Shown piece by piece: positions 15,294 through 23,821 of a stretch of DNA of 34,360 bases (position 1 is its first letter; every line of letters starts with the position of its first letter). The stretch comes from Clostridia bacterium (lineage in GTDB: Bacteria > Bacillota > Clostridia > Oscillospirales > CAG-272). The DNA lies in assembly GCA_017505785.1 (NCBI GenBank), contig JAFVOQ010000063.1:1-34360 (forward strand), read 5' to 3'. A model generated the notes under the pieces. That model had not been told where the DNA came from and ran no database searches. It saw nothing but the letters and a program-made list of their open reading frames with translations. The position numbers were made by a program, and so were the translations under genes.

Positions 15294-15322
15294 AACTTAT
15301 GGCATGGGAGGTTGCGGTATGC
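15294..15322 (-). promoter_or_regulatory. Candidate sigma-E promoter for ylbJ
   Basis: Minus strand: GCATACCG (15322-15315), 13-nt spacer, CATAAGTT (15301-15294). It keeps the ATA core of the -35 and the CATA core of the -10 with correct spacing, but is weaker than the yqfC candidate. Its -35 lies at the yqfC start codon. Confidence 0.35.
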
Positions 15323-15603
15323 CCAAAAAGGGAGATTTTTTAGCCCGTTTCGGGGCGAAATTGGATATTCCGCGCGAGGCGCTGCCCGGCAGCTTTGGTA
15401 TGACGCTGTCGGGGCAGCAGGAGCTTGTGGTGCGCGGCTGCAAAAAAATACTTTCCTATGGCAAAGAGCGCATTGTCTTAGCACTCGGTAAAACGGTGCT
15501 GGAAATTCAAGGCGAGGCGCTTTTTTGCAGCGCGTTTGGCGCAAGGTGCGTCACGATCACGGGCAGGATCGTGTCGCTTTCCTTTGGGGAGGTGGAAAAA
15601 TGA
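15319..15603 (+). CDS. yqfC: Sporulation protein YqfC
   Basis: A 94-aa protein of the YqfC/YabP family, made in the mother cell during sporulation in B. subtilis (93 aa there). Characteristic middle: RFGAKLDIPREALPG, then a series of beta strands ending in ITGRIVSLSFGEVEK. The ATG at 15319 has GGGAGG 7 nt upstream; an ATG at 15304 lies ahead of that SD and is rejected. Its stop overlaps the yqfD start (ATGA), as in other spore formers. Confidence 0.88.
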   Translation: MPKKGDFLARFGAKLDIPREALPGSFGMTLSGQQELVVRGCKKILSYGKERIVLALGKTVLEIQGEALFCSAFGARCVTITGRIVSLSFGEVEK

Positions 15604-16778
15604 ATGTATATCTTTTTTTGATCGGCTATACCGAGCTGCGCGTTCCTGCCGCGGCAATGACCGATTTTTTTGAGATCTGCCGTGTGCTTGGCATATCGCC
15701 AAGGGGGGCGAAGCGCAGAAGGAATAGCGAGGATGTCATTTGCCGTCTTAGCCGTTTTTCTGCCGCACGCGTTATGGCGCTTGCCACGCAAAGGGAAATT
15801 GCCCTCACGGTGCTCAAAACGGGGGGCTTGCCTGCGTTGTGGCTGCGCTTCATACACCGCCCCGGTATCGTCTTTGGGGCACTCACGGCACTGGCTCTTT
15901 TGGTCGCGGCAAATCTTTTTGTGTGGGATGTGGATATTACGGGGTGCGAGGTGCTCACCGAGCGCGAGGTAGAGGAGGAGCTTAAGGCTGTCGGCCTTTC
16001 GCGAGGCGTCTTTTTACCTCTCGTTGACGGTGATGCCATAATGCTTGCCTTACGGCAAAGTGACAGCCGCATTGCATATGCCACCGTAAATCTCATTGGC
16101 ACTGTTGCACACGTGCAGATCAGGGAAGCTGAGCCGGAGCCGACAAAAGTCCCCCATGCACCTGCCAATCTTGTCGCAAAGCAGGACGGTATTGTTGTGC
16201 TGCCGCTGATATTTGAGGGGGAGTGTCTTGTTGAAGTGGGGGAGTACGTGCGTGCAGGGCAGGTGCTGGCATCGGGCATTCTGGATAGCGAGTCGGGCGG
16301 CTTTCGTGTAACGCGCGCCGCGGGTCGGGTGCTGGCGCGCACCGAGGAAACGATCGCTGTAAGCGTGCCGTTTTGCTATAACGAAAAGGTCTTAACGGGG
16401 CGTGTTTTTCGTGAGGTGGAGGTGTCTTTTTTTGGCATGCGCGGAAAAGTTTTTAAAAACACTGGAAATGTAACAAACAGTTGTGATATAATAGTGTATG
16501 AAAAAGAATTTTACGCGGGCGCACACACGTTGCCCTTTGGACTTACAGTTGCGGAATACTACGAATATACCGAGCAAGCGGCAAGGCGTACCGCAACCGA
16601 GGCACTCTCACTTGCAAACGAAGAGCTTGCTGCCCGTCTTGCTACCGCAAGCGAGGCGCGCACCTTGCTTGCCAAAACGGTTGAGGTGGTGGTGGATGAA
16701 GAGGGGGTTACGCTTTTTTGTACCGCTGCGTTCGAGGAGGATATTGCCACCGTGTTTGAGTTTTCGGTATCCCCCTGA
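15600..16778 (+). CDS. yqfD: Sporulation protein YqfD
   Basis: A 392-aa membrane-anchored sporulation protein, expressed with yqfC from the mother cell in B. subtilis; its molecular role is unclear. An N-terminal cytoplasmic domain of about 90 residues, one transmembrane helix (about 98-118, ending FVWDVDITG), a POTRA-like region with GCEVLTEREVEEELKAVGL, then the family segment around VAHVQIREAEPEP and a beta-rich domain with VAKQDGIVV and EVGEYVRAGQVLASG. Length matches YqfD (about 398). It overlaps yqfC by 4 bases; phoH follows after 62 nt. Confidence 0.9.
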   Translation: MNVYLFLIGYTELRVPAAAMTDFFEICRVLGISPRGAKRRRNSEDVICRLSRFSAARVMALATQREIALTVLKTGGLPALWLRFIHRPGIVFGALTALALLVAANLFVWDVDITGCEVLTEREVEEELKAVGLSRGVFLPLVDGDAIMLALRQSDSRIAYATVNLIGTVAHVQIREAEPEPTKVPHAPANLVAKQDGIVVLPLIFEGECLVEVGEYVRAGQVLASGILDSESGGFRVTRAAGRVLARTEETIAVSVPFCYNEKVLTGRVFREVEVSFFGMRGKVFKNTGNVTNSCDIIVYEKEFYAGAHTLPFGLTVAEYYEYTEQAARRTATEALSLANEELAARLATASEARTLLAKTVEVVVDEEGVTLFCTAAFEEDIATVFEFSVSP

Positions 16779-16840
16779 AGCTGTGTTATGCCCGTTCTTT
16801 TTTCTGAGGTTTAAAAATGCCCTCGTGGCAAGGAGGTTTT

Positions 16841-17869
16841 ATGCAAAAAGAGATCATTCACACTGCCAGCAGTGAGGTTACCGCGCGTATTTTTGGCGTT
16901 TGCGATGCCTATGCCAAGGAAATAGAGAATGCCTTTGGTGTAAACATTGAAAATCGCACAACTGCCGACGGTGATGCCATTACCGTAACGGGTGCCGATG
17001 CCGAAGATGTGCGCCTTGCTGCCGAGGTGCTGCGTTGCCTGCGTGAGGAGGCTGCCGAGAGCGAAATACCCGAGCAGCGTGTTTCCTATATCGTGGGCAT
17101 GATTCGTGACGGGCAGAGTGCAAATTTGGCGGCACTTGACGACAGCACGGTGTGTCTGACGAGTCGCGGTAAGCCCGTAAAAGCAAAAACCGTGGGGCAA
17201 AAGCAGTATATCGATGCAATCAAGCATAATACCGTGGTGCTTGGTGTCGGCCCTGCCGGCACGGGCAAAACATTTCTTGCGGTTGCCATGGCGGTAAAGG
17301 CGTTGCGTGCCAAGGAGGTCAGCCGTATTATTCTTACCAGACCCGCCATTGAGGCGGGGGAGAAGCTTGGCTTTTTGCCGGGAGATCTGCAAAGCAAAAT
17401 AGACCCCTATCTGCGCCCGCTTTACGACGCTCTTTATGAGATGATGGGCGCGGAAAACTACGGGAAGCTGCTTGAAAAGCAGGTGATCGAGATCGCACCC
17501 CTTGCCTACATGCGCGGCAGGACACTTGACGATAGCTTTATCATTTTGGATGAGGCACAAAACTGCACGCCCGAGCAGATGAAAATGTTTTTAACACGCC
17601 TTGGCTTTCAGTCCAAGGCGGTTGTGACAGGCGACCTCACGCAAACCGATCTGCCGACCGGTGCCAAAAGCGGTCTTGCCGCGGCGGTAAAGATCCTTGC
17701 GGGCATTCCCGATATCAAGATACACTATTTTACCGAGCGTGACGTGGTGCGTCATAAGCTGGTGCAAAAGATCATTCTTGCCTACGAGCGATATGAGCGC
17801 GAGCAGGCACGCCCGAAGGACCATGCAAGATCCACAAAGGGTGGGGGAAGGGGTGGCAGAGAAAAATGA
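16841..17869 (+). CDS. phoH: PhoH-like ATPase (YbeZ)
   Basis: A 342-aa PhoH-family P-loop ATPase, linked in many bacteria to YbeY-dependent rRNA maturation. N-terminal KH-like region (about 1-85), then Walker A GPAGTGKT (137-144), TRPAIEAGEKLGFLPGD, and Walker B ILDEAQN (235-241), followed by VVTGDLTQTDLP. The ATG at 16841 has AAGGAGG just upstream; an ATG 24 bases earlier lies before that SD. The C-terminal tail is rich in Gly, Arg and Lys. It overlaps ybeY by 4 bases, the conserved order. Confidence 0.93.
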   Translation: MQKEIIHTASSEVTARIFGVCDAYAKEIENAFGVNIENRTTADGDAITVTGADAEDVRLAAEVLRCLREEAAESEIPEQRVSYIVGMIRDGQSANLAALDDSTVCLTSRGKPVKAKTVGQKQYIDAIKHNTVVLGVGPAGTGKTFLAVAMAVKALRAKEVSRIILTRPAIEAGEKLGFLPGDLQSKIDPYLRPLYDALYEMMGAENYGKLLEKQVIEIAPLAYMRGRTLDDSFIILDEAQNCTPEQMKMFLTRLGFQSKAVVTGDLTQTDLPTGAKSGLAAAVKILAGIPDIKIHYFTERDVVRHKLVQKIILAYERYEREQARPKDHARSTKGGGRGGREK

Positions 17870-18336
17870 GATTAAAAATCTATTTTGAAAACGCGCAGGA
17901 CAAGCATAAAGCAGGGCTCTCGCTGCGCCGCCTTGTGAAAAGGGCCGTGCGTGCCACGCTTGCTTTTGAGCATTTGGAAAAAAGCGCGGAGGTGTCGGTC
18001 ACCTTTACCGATAATGAGGGCATTCGTGCCATTAACCGTACGCATCGGGATATGGATGCGCCAACCGACGTGCTTTCCTTTCCGCTGTTTGAAGAAAGCG
18101 TTGAGGGTACAGTGATGCTTGGGGATATCGTTCTTTCACTTGAAAAATGTGCCGCACAGGCGGCGGAGTTCGGTCACAGCTTTGTACGCGAATGTGCCTT
18201 CTTAACGGTACATTCCACACTGCACCTGCTTGGGTACGATCACGTCACAAGCGAGGCGGATGAGCGCGACATGCGCGAGCGACAAACGAAGATCGTTGAA
18301 AAAATGGGATTAGGGATAAAGGAGAGGGACAAATGA
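17866..18336 (+). CDS. ybeY: Endoribonuclease / rRNA maturation factor YbeY
   Basis: A 156-aa zinc-dependent RNase needed for 16S rRNA 3'-end maturation and ribosome quality control. The metal-binding signature HxxxHxxxxxH is complete (His116, His120, His126), preceded by PTDVLSFPLFE and GDIVLSLEK. Length is usual. It overlaps phoH upstream and era downstream (ATGA each). The dgkA and cdd genes that often sit between ybeY and era are missing. Confidence 0.95.
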   Translation: MRLKIYFENAQDKHKAGLSLRRLVKRAVRATLAFEHLEKSAEVSVTFTDNEGIRAINRTHRDMDAPTDVLSFPLFEESVEGTVMLGDIVLSLEKCAAQAAEFGHSFVRECAFLTVHSTLHLLGYDHVTSEADERDMRERQTKIVEKMGLGIKERDK

Positions 18337-19220
18337 AAAAAACAGGATACATCGCGATCGTAGGTCGCCCAAACGTAGGAAAATCGACATTGCTCAACGC
18401 CCTGCTCGGCGAGAAGATCGCCATTGTTTCAAACAAGCCTCAAACCACCAGAAACCGTATTCTCGGGATCCTGACGCGGGGCGAGGCACAGTTTGTATTT
18501 ATCGATACACCCGGTATTCACAAGCCGCAAAACAGCCTTGGTGATTTTATGGTGGAAACCGCAAACGCCTCGATGCGTGAGGCAGATGCGGTGGTTTTAA
18601 TGGTGGATGCGGGCAGAGAGCTTACCGCGGTTGAGGAAAACGTGATCCGCTATTTAAAGCAATCGGGCATTCCCGCTGTGCTCGCGCTAAACAAAACCGA
18701 TCTTTATACTGCCGTAGAGATCGCCGAGGCGATCAAGCGTTATGCAGCCGTGCACGATTTTGCCGCGGTGGTCCCCCTTTGCGCTAAAAACGGCAAGCAG
18801 GTCTTTGACGTGCTTGACGAGTGTGAAAAGCTGCTTCCCGAAAGTGAGTGGTTTTTCCCCGAGGATATGATCACCGATCAGCCCGAGCGTCAGATCGCCG
18901 CAGAGATCATACGTGAAAAGCTTTTGCGCACGCTCAACAAGGAGGTTCCCCACGGTGTTGCCGTGGTGATCGAGGAATTTAAGGATGAGGGAAATTTGGT
19001 GCGTATTCGCGCCGAGATCTTTTGTGAAAAGGCATCGCACAAGGGCATCATTGTCGGCAAAAACGGTGCTGAGCTCAAAATGGTGGGCACTTACGCCCGT
19101 GAGGATCTCGAAAAGCTGTTTGGCACAAAGGTCTACCTCAATCTGTGGGTAAAGGTAAAGGAAAATTGGCGTGATAGCCGTATAGCAGTGGGTAATTTTG
19201 GCTATCGGGAGGAGAAATAA
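18333..19220 (+). CDS. era: GTPase Era
   Basis: A 295-aa GTPase that binds the 3' end of 16S rRNA and checks 30S assembly. G1 GRPNVGKST (11-19), G2 region with PQTTRNRILGI, G3 DTPGIHKP, G4 NKTD, and the C-terminal KH domain with the GIIVGKNGAELKMVG signature. Length is typical (about 300). It overlaps ybeY by 4 bases; recO starts 3 nt after its stop. Confidence 0.96.
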   Translation: MKKTGYIAIVGRPNVGKSTLLNALLGEKIAIVSNKPQTTRNRILGILTRGEAQFVFIDTPGIHKPQNSLGDFMVETANASMREADAVVLMVDAGRELTAVEENVIRYLKQSGIPAVLALNKTDLYTAVEIAEAIKRYAAVHDFAAVVPLCAKNGKQVFDVLDECEKLLPESEWFFPEDMITDQPERQIAAEIIREKLLRTLNKEVPHGVAVVIEEFKDEGNLVRIRAEIFCEKASHKGIIVGKNGAELKMVGTYAREDLEKLFGTKVYLNLWVKVKENWRDSRIAVGNFGYREEK

Positions 19221-19223
19221 GCC

Positions 19224-20042
19224 TTGCGAAATCTTTCAACCGATGCATTTGTGCTACGCGTTACACTGCGTGGCACAAGCGATAAGCTGCTCACGCTCAT
19301 CTCCCCTAAGGAAGGGCGGTTTTACGCCATTTTAAAGGGTGGACATTCTATGAAAAACCGAGAGGTGGCGGCAACCGAGCCCTATACCTGGAGCAGCTTT
19401 GAGTTTTACGAAAAAAACGGCTTCAAATGGGTGAAAAGTGCAACGGCACTGCAAGCCTTTCCCGGTGTCAGGTATGACAGTGAAAAGCTGTTTTTGGCGG
19501 CGTATTTTTCTGACGTGGTGTTTGAGCTCTCGGATGAAAACGCACCCGCGGGTGACATTTTGCCGCTGTGCCTAAATGCCATGCACATGCTTTCGGTTAC
19601 CAAGGATGACGATGCCCGTATTAAGGCAGCATTTGAAATGCGTGCGGCGGTGATTGGCGGCTTTGCACCTGCACTTGAGGCTTGCGGTCGCTGTGGCTGT
19701 GCGGTGGGCGAGGATATGTATCTTGATGTGATGAACGGCGCGCTCATCTGCGCCCCGTGCCTGTCGCGCGAAACGGCACTGCTGCCTGCACCCGAGGTTG
19801 ATGAAACGGGTGTGCGCCACATTCTCCTACCGCTTTGTGCCTCCGCCGTGGCGGCACTGCACTTCGTGGCAACGGCACCGCCTAAGCGTGTGTTTTCCTT
19901 TCGCCTGACAAGCGCGCGCGCCGAGGATCTGTTTGGGCGTGCGGCGGAAGGGTATCTTTTACATCATTTGGAGCGTGGATTTCCCACGCTTGAAAACTAT
20001 AAACGCTTACTTGCCATTCGCAGGCAAATGATAAAATCGTGA
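19224..20042 (+). CDS. recO: DNA repair protein RecO
   Basis: A 272-aa recombination mediator that loads RecA with RecR in the RecFOR pathway. N-terminal OB fold (about 1-80: VLRVTLRGTSDKLLTLISPKEGRF), then a helical domain with a four-cysteine zinc site (CGRCG near 154 and CAPC near 179). TTG is the likely start, with GGGAGGAG about 9 nt upstream inside the end of era; no closer ATG gives a full OB fold. mutS2 begins 6 nt downstream. Confidence 0.92.
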   Translation: MRNLSTDAFVLRVTLRGTSDKLLTLISPKEGRFYAILKGGHSMKNREVAATEPYTWSSFEFYEKNGFKWVKSATALQAFPGVRYDSEKLFLAAYFSDVVFELSDENAPAGDILPLCLNAMHMLSVTKDDDARIKAAFEMRAAVIGGFAPALEACGRCGCAVGEDMYLDVMNGALICAPCLSRETALLPAPEVDETGVRHILLPLCASAVAALHFVATAPPKRVFSFRLTSARAEDLFGRAAEGYLLHHLERGFPTLENYKRLLAIRRQMIKS

Positions 20043-20048
20043 GGAAGT

Positions 20049-22439
20049 ATGCAGATCGATCAAAAAACATTACGAACACTGGAATACGATAAAATACTGT
20101 CAATGCTTGCTGCCCTTGCACCCACCGTTGGTGCAAAGGAGCTGGCACAGGCACTGTTGCCCGATGACGATAAAACGGTTGTAATGCGTCGCCTTGTGCG
20201 CACGGGTGATGCGCGCCGTTTGCTTGATGATAAAGGCATGCCATCCTTTGGCATGGTTATCGACACGGCAGATGCGCTGGATCGCGCCGCCAAGGGTGCT
20301 ACGCTTTCGCCGCGTGAGCTTTTGGATATCGGCAACGTGCTGCGCACGGCACGCGGGCTTCTTGATTACAGTCGCACCAACCGCCATTTTGAAACGGTGC
20401 TCGATGAGATCTTTGAGCGATTGCTGCCCGATAAGCGGCTGGAGGAAAAGATCTACCGTGCGATTATTGCCGAGGATATGATCGCCGATGAGGCAAGCCC
20501 CGCACTTGGCGATATTCGGCGTAAAATTCGTATCGCAAACAATCGCATCAAGGAAACGTTGCAGCATTATATTACCGCAGGCTCCTATGCCAAGCACCTA
20601 CAGGAAAGCATTGTAACCATGCGTAACGGCAGATACGTGATCCCCGTGCGCGTGGAAAGCAAAAACGAGATCAAGGGTCTGATTCACGATACCTCCTCAT
20701 CGGGGGCAACGATCTTTGTTGAGCCCATGGCCGTGGTGGATGCAAACAACGAGCTGCGTATGCTTGAGGTGAAGGAGCAGCGTGAGATCGAGCGCGTACT
20801 CGCCGATCTTTCGGCGGCGGTTGCCGGCATGTCGGGGGCGATCAACCTGAATTATCGCAATATTACCGAGCTGGCATTTGTGTTTGCCTGCGGTAAGCTT
20901 GCCGAAAAAATGCAAGCAACCCAGCCGATCATTGCCGATACAAGATGCGTGCGCCTGCTGCGTGCCCGCCACCCGCTGATTGCCGCAGATCGCGTGGTTC
21001 CCGTTGGCGTTTCGCTTGGCGGCGAGTGGGATACACTGATTATTACCGGCCCCAACACGGGCGGTAAAACCGTTACGCTAAAAACCATGGGATTGTTTGC
21101 TTTAATGGCACAATCTGGTCTTCATATCCCTGCCGATGAGGGCTCGGAGCTTTGCTTGTTTGATCGCATATTGGTCGATCTTGGCGATGAGCAAAGCATT
21201 GAGCAGTCACTTTCCACCTTCTCGTCGCACATGGTGCATATCGTTTCTATTGTCCGGGGTGTGACACCCAATTCCTTGGTGCTCTTTGACGAGCTGGGCG
21301 CAGGCACCGATCCCATTGAGGGTGCCGCGTTGGCAGTGTCTATTATTTCGCATGTGCGGCGTGTCGGCGCACTGACAGTTGCCACCACGCACTATGCTGA
21401 GCTCAAGGCGTTTGCGCTTGAAACGGGGGGCGTGCAAAATGCCTCCTGTGAGTTTGATGTGTCTACACTTCGCCCTACCTATCGCCTGATCATCGGGGCA
21501 CCGGGCAAATCCAACGCGTTTGCCATTTCCGAAAAGCTGGGGCTTCCCGCCGAGGTAGTGGCAGATGCAAAATCGCGCATCAGCGAGGAAAACAGACGCT
21601 TTGAGCGTGTGATCGAGGAGCTGGAGAACACCCGTCTTGCCGCCGATCGCGACAGGGAGGAGGTGGCGCGCCTGCGTGCCGAGCTTGAGGCAACAAAAGA
21701 GGGCGCAAAGCAGGAGGCTGCACTCCTCACACGGCGCGCCGCCGCAGCCCTTGAGGCGGCACAGGCAAAGGCAGTGGGGCTGGTGGAAAGTGCGCGTGCT
21801 TCGAGTGAATATATTTTTGCACAGCTTGAAGAGGTGCGCCGTGCACGGGAGAGCGAAAATCTTGGCGAGCAGCTTGACAAAACGCGCCGCGCCGTGCGTG
21901 CACATTTGAAAGAAAACGAGGCGCGCTTTAACCCCGTGGAGGAGCGCAGCAATAAGGAATATAAGCTGCCACGTCCGCTGAAAAAGGGTGATGAGGTATA
22001 CCTTGTGGATATCGATAAAAAGGGCGTGCTCCTTTCCGACCCCGACAGAAGCGGCAATGTGCAGGTGCAAGCCGGCATCATTCGCACACGCTCTAAGGTG
22101 GAAAATTTGCGCTTGATCGAAAACGAGCCCGGCATTGGCGCTCCCGGTGAGAAAAAAACGCCGGTGCGTGATTTTAAGGTGAGCATTTCGCGCGATTTCC
22201 GCGATGAGATCGATCTGCGCGGCCATACGGGTGATGAGGCTTGGTTTATGGTGGATAAATATTTCGACACAGCCATAATTGCGGGCTTTAAAAACGTGAG
22301 GCTGGTGCACGGCAAGGGAACAGGGGCACTGCGTGCAGCACTTTGGAATTACCTCAAAAAGGACCGCCGCGTGAAATCCTTCCGTATTGGCAGATACGGA
22401 GAGGGCGACGGCGGTGTAACGGTAGTAGAGCTCAAATAA
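20049..22439 (+). CDS. mutS2: Endonuclease MutS2 with Smr domain
   Basis: A 796-aa MutS-family ATPase that suppresses homologous recombination and, in B. subtilis, also acts on collided ribosomes (RqcU). Core helical domain (1-about 320), Walker A GPNTGGKT (334-341), the DLGDEQSIEQSLSTFSSHM and LFDELGAGTDPIEGAAL segments (Walker B and signature), a long charged coiled coil (about 515-620), a KOW-like segment (about 640-680) and a C-terminal Smr nuclease domain (DLRGH at 722-726, VHGKGTGALR). Length is typical (about 785). GAGGAAG precedes the ATG. Last gene of the yqfC-mutS2 run. Confidence 0.96.
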   Translation: MQIDQKTLRTLEYDKILSMLAALAPTVGAKELAQALLPDDDKTVVMRRLVRTGDARRLLDDKGMPSFGMVIDTADALDRAAKGATLSPRELLDIGNVLRTARGLLDYSRTNRHFETVLDEIFERLLPDKRLEEKIYRAIIAEDMIADEASPALGDIRRKIRIANNRIKETLQHYITAGSYAKHLQESIVTMRNGRYVIPVRVESKNEIKGLIHDTSSSGATIFVEPMAVVDANNELRMLEVKEQREIERVLADLSAAVAGMSGAINLNYRNITELAFVFACGKLAEKMQATQPIIADTRCVRLLRARHPLIAADRVVPVGVSLGGEWDTLIITGPNTGGKTVTLKTMGLFALMAQSGLHIPADEGSELCLFDRILVDLGDEQSIEQSLSTFSSHMVHIVSIVRGVTPNSLVLFDELGAGTDPIEGAALAVSIISHVRRVGALTVATTHYAELKAFALETGGVQNASCEFDVSTLRPTYRLIIGAPGKSNAFAISEKLGLPAEVVADAKSRISEENRRFERVIEELENTRLAADRDREEVARLRAELEATKEGAKQEAALLTRRAAAALEAAQAKAVGLVESARASSEYIFAQLEEVRRARESENLGEQLDKTRRAVRAHLKENEARFNPVEERSNKEYKLPRPLKKGDEVYLVDIDKKGVLLSDPDRSGNVQVQAGIIRTRSKVENLRLIENEPGIGAPGEKKTPVRDFKVSISRDFRDEIDLRGHTGDEAWFMVDKYFDTAIIAGFKNVRLVHGKGTGALRAALWNYLKKDRRVKSFRIGRYGEGDGGVTVVELK

Positions 22440-22528
22440 TGTTTTTTGTGAAAAATGAGAATTTTGAGTATCGGTAAATGATCAAAAATGACAAAAAACA
22501 CCGAAAACTATTTTTTTTGCAAAAACTC

Positions 22529-22557
22529 TTTTCAAAGCAAAAAACTTATGTTATAAT
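22529..22557 (+). promoter_or_regulatory. Probable sigma-A promoter for prs
   Basis: -10 TATAAT (22552-22557) with a weak -35 TTTTCA (22529-22534) at 17 nt. The rest of the 176-nt gap after mutS2 is A/T-rich, with only weak AT stems and a T8 run near 22511, so the mutS2 terminator is not clearly defined. Confidence 0.55.
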
Positions 22558-22615
22558 ACTGTTATATTAGGCAAATTTTTGCCGTACAATTTCATTTTTT
22601 CGCGGAGGATTTACG

Positions 22616-23767
22616 ATGAAGGAAGCACTTTACGGAGAATTAAGCGTTATTGGAATGCGCGGCTGCGAGCCGTTTGTGGCACAGGTAGACAACTACCTTA
22701 AAGAATGGAGACGGCACGGCGGCGATGAGTCCTTCCTTGTAAATGTGGAATGTCCCCGATTTGGCACGGGCGAGGGAAAAGCCCTTTTGCACGATTCCTT
22801 GCGCGGACATGATGTGTATATTATTTGCGATCCTTTTAACTACGGTGTAACCTATAAGATGTACGGCCGTGAGGTTCCCATGAGCCCCGACGATCACTAT
22901 GCGGATGTCAAGCGCGTGATCGCTGCGATCGCAGGCAAGGCACGCCGTGTATCTGTTATCATGCCCATGCTTTATGAGGGCCGCCAGCACAAGCGCTCGG
23001 CACGCGAATCGCTTGACTGTGCACTGATGCTGCAGGAGCTTATCGGCATGGGTGTTAAGAACATCATCACCTTTGATGCACACGATCCCCGCGTGCAAAA
23101 TGCGATACCGCTGAGTGGGTTTGACGATGTGCGTCCCACTTATCAAATGATCAAGGCACTTGTCCGTCAGTATCCCGATATTTCGCTTAATAAAGAGGAT
23201 CTGATGATCATTTCTCCCGATGAGGGTGCAATGGGTCGTTGCATGTATTTTTCCTCGGTTTTGGGCCTTGATATCGGTATGTTCTATAAGCGCCGCGACT
23301 ACTCCCGTATCGTAAACGGCAGAAATCCCATTGAAGCGCACGAGTATCTCGGAAAGGACCTCACGGGCAAGGACGTGATCATTGTTGACGACATGATCTC
23401 CTCCGGTGAGTCACTCCTTGATGTCGCCAAGCAGCTCAAAGCAAAGGGCGCAAAGCGTATCTTTAACTTTGCAACGTTTGGCTTGTTTACCGATGCATTT
23501 GATAAGTTCGATCAGGCATACAAGGAAGGTATTATTGACCGTATCTTTACAACCAATCTTGTGTACCGCACGCCTGAGCTTTTGTCTAAGGAGTGGTACG
23601 TTGAGGTGAATATGTGCAAATATGTTGCATATATTATCGATACCCTCAATCATGACGACACCATTAGCAACCTGCTCGATCCTGCTAAGCGTATACATAA
23701 GCTGGTCGAGAAGCACAAAAAGGCACAGGGCGGCCAGATGAAGATCGATTTTAGCAAGAAAAAATAA
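22616..23767 (+). CDS. prs: Ribose-phosphate pyrophosphokinase (long clostridial form)
   Basis: A 383-aa PRPP synthase (ribose 5-phosphate + ATP to PRPP + AMP), feeding nucleotide, histidine and tryptophan synthesis. The PRPP-binding loop DVIIVDDMISSGESLLD is present, together with MPMLYEGRQHKRSARE, NIITFDAHDPRVQNA and IISPDEGAMGR. It is longer than the common 310-320-aa type, with an extended N-terminus and a lysine-rich C-terminal tail, as in the variant found in Clostridia. GCGGAGGA lies about 8 nt before the ATG. It has its own promoter, and a strong hairpin follows. Confidence 0.9.
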   Translation: MKEALYGELSVIGMRGCEPFVAQVDNYLKEWRRHGGDESFLVNVECPRFGTGEGKALLHDSLRGHDVYIICDPFNYGVTYKMYGREVPMSPDDHYADVKRVIAAIAGKARRVSVIMPMLYEGRQHKRSARESLDCALMLQELIGMGVKNIITFDAHDPRVQNAIPLSGFDDVRPTYQMIKALVRQYPDISLNKEDLMIISPDEGAMGRCMYFSSVLGLDIGMFYKRRDYSRIVNGRNPIEAHEYLGKDLTGKDVIIVDDMISSGESLLDVAKQLKAKGAKRIFNFATFGLFTDAFDKFDQAYKEGIIDRIFTTNLVYRTPELLSKEWYVEVNMCKYVAYIIDTLNHDDTISNLLDPAKRIHKLVEKHKKAQGGQMKIDFSKKK

Positions 23768-23776
23768 TTTTAATGT

Positions 23777-23807
23777 CACGCGCCGTCGATACGACGGCGC
23801 GTGCTTT
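23777..23807 (+). terminator. Terminator after prs
   Basis: A 12-bp perfect GC-rich stem (23777-23788 with 23792-23803), a 3-nt loop and a short CTTTT tail. The tail is weak, so read-through into the DUF1385 gene 19 nt downstream is plausible. Confidence 0.65.
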
Positions 23808-23821
23808 TGAAAGGTAATAGT

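Noticed and set aside
16463..16492. Promoter inside yqfD (TGGAAA-18-TATAAT)
   Set aside because: The -10 is perfect but the -35 is poor, it lies well inside a conserved coding region, and phoH is 350 nt away. It could drive phoH-ybeY-era in growth, but the sequence alone does not support listing it.
20060..22315. Long open frames antisense to mutS2
   Set aside because: They are by-products of codon bias in the real gene, with low-complexity Ser/Arg/Ala-rich translations and no ribosome binding sites.
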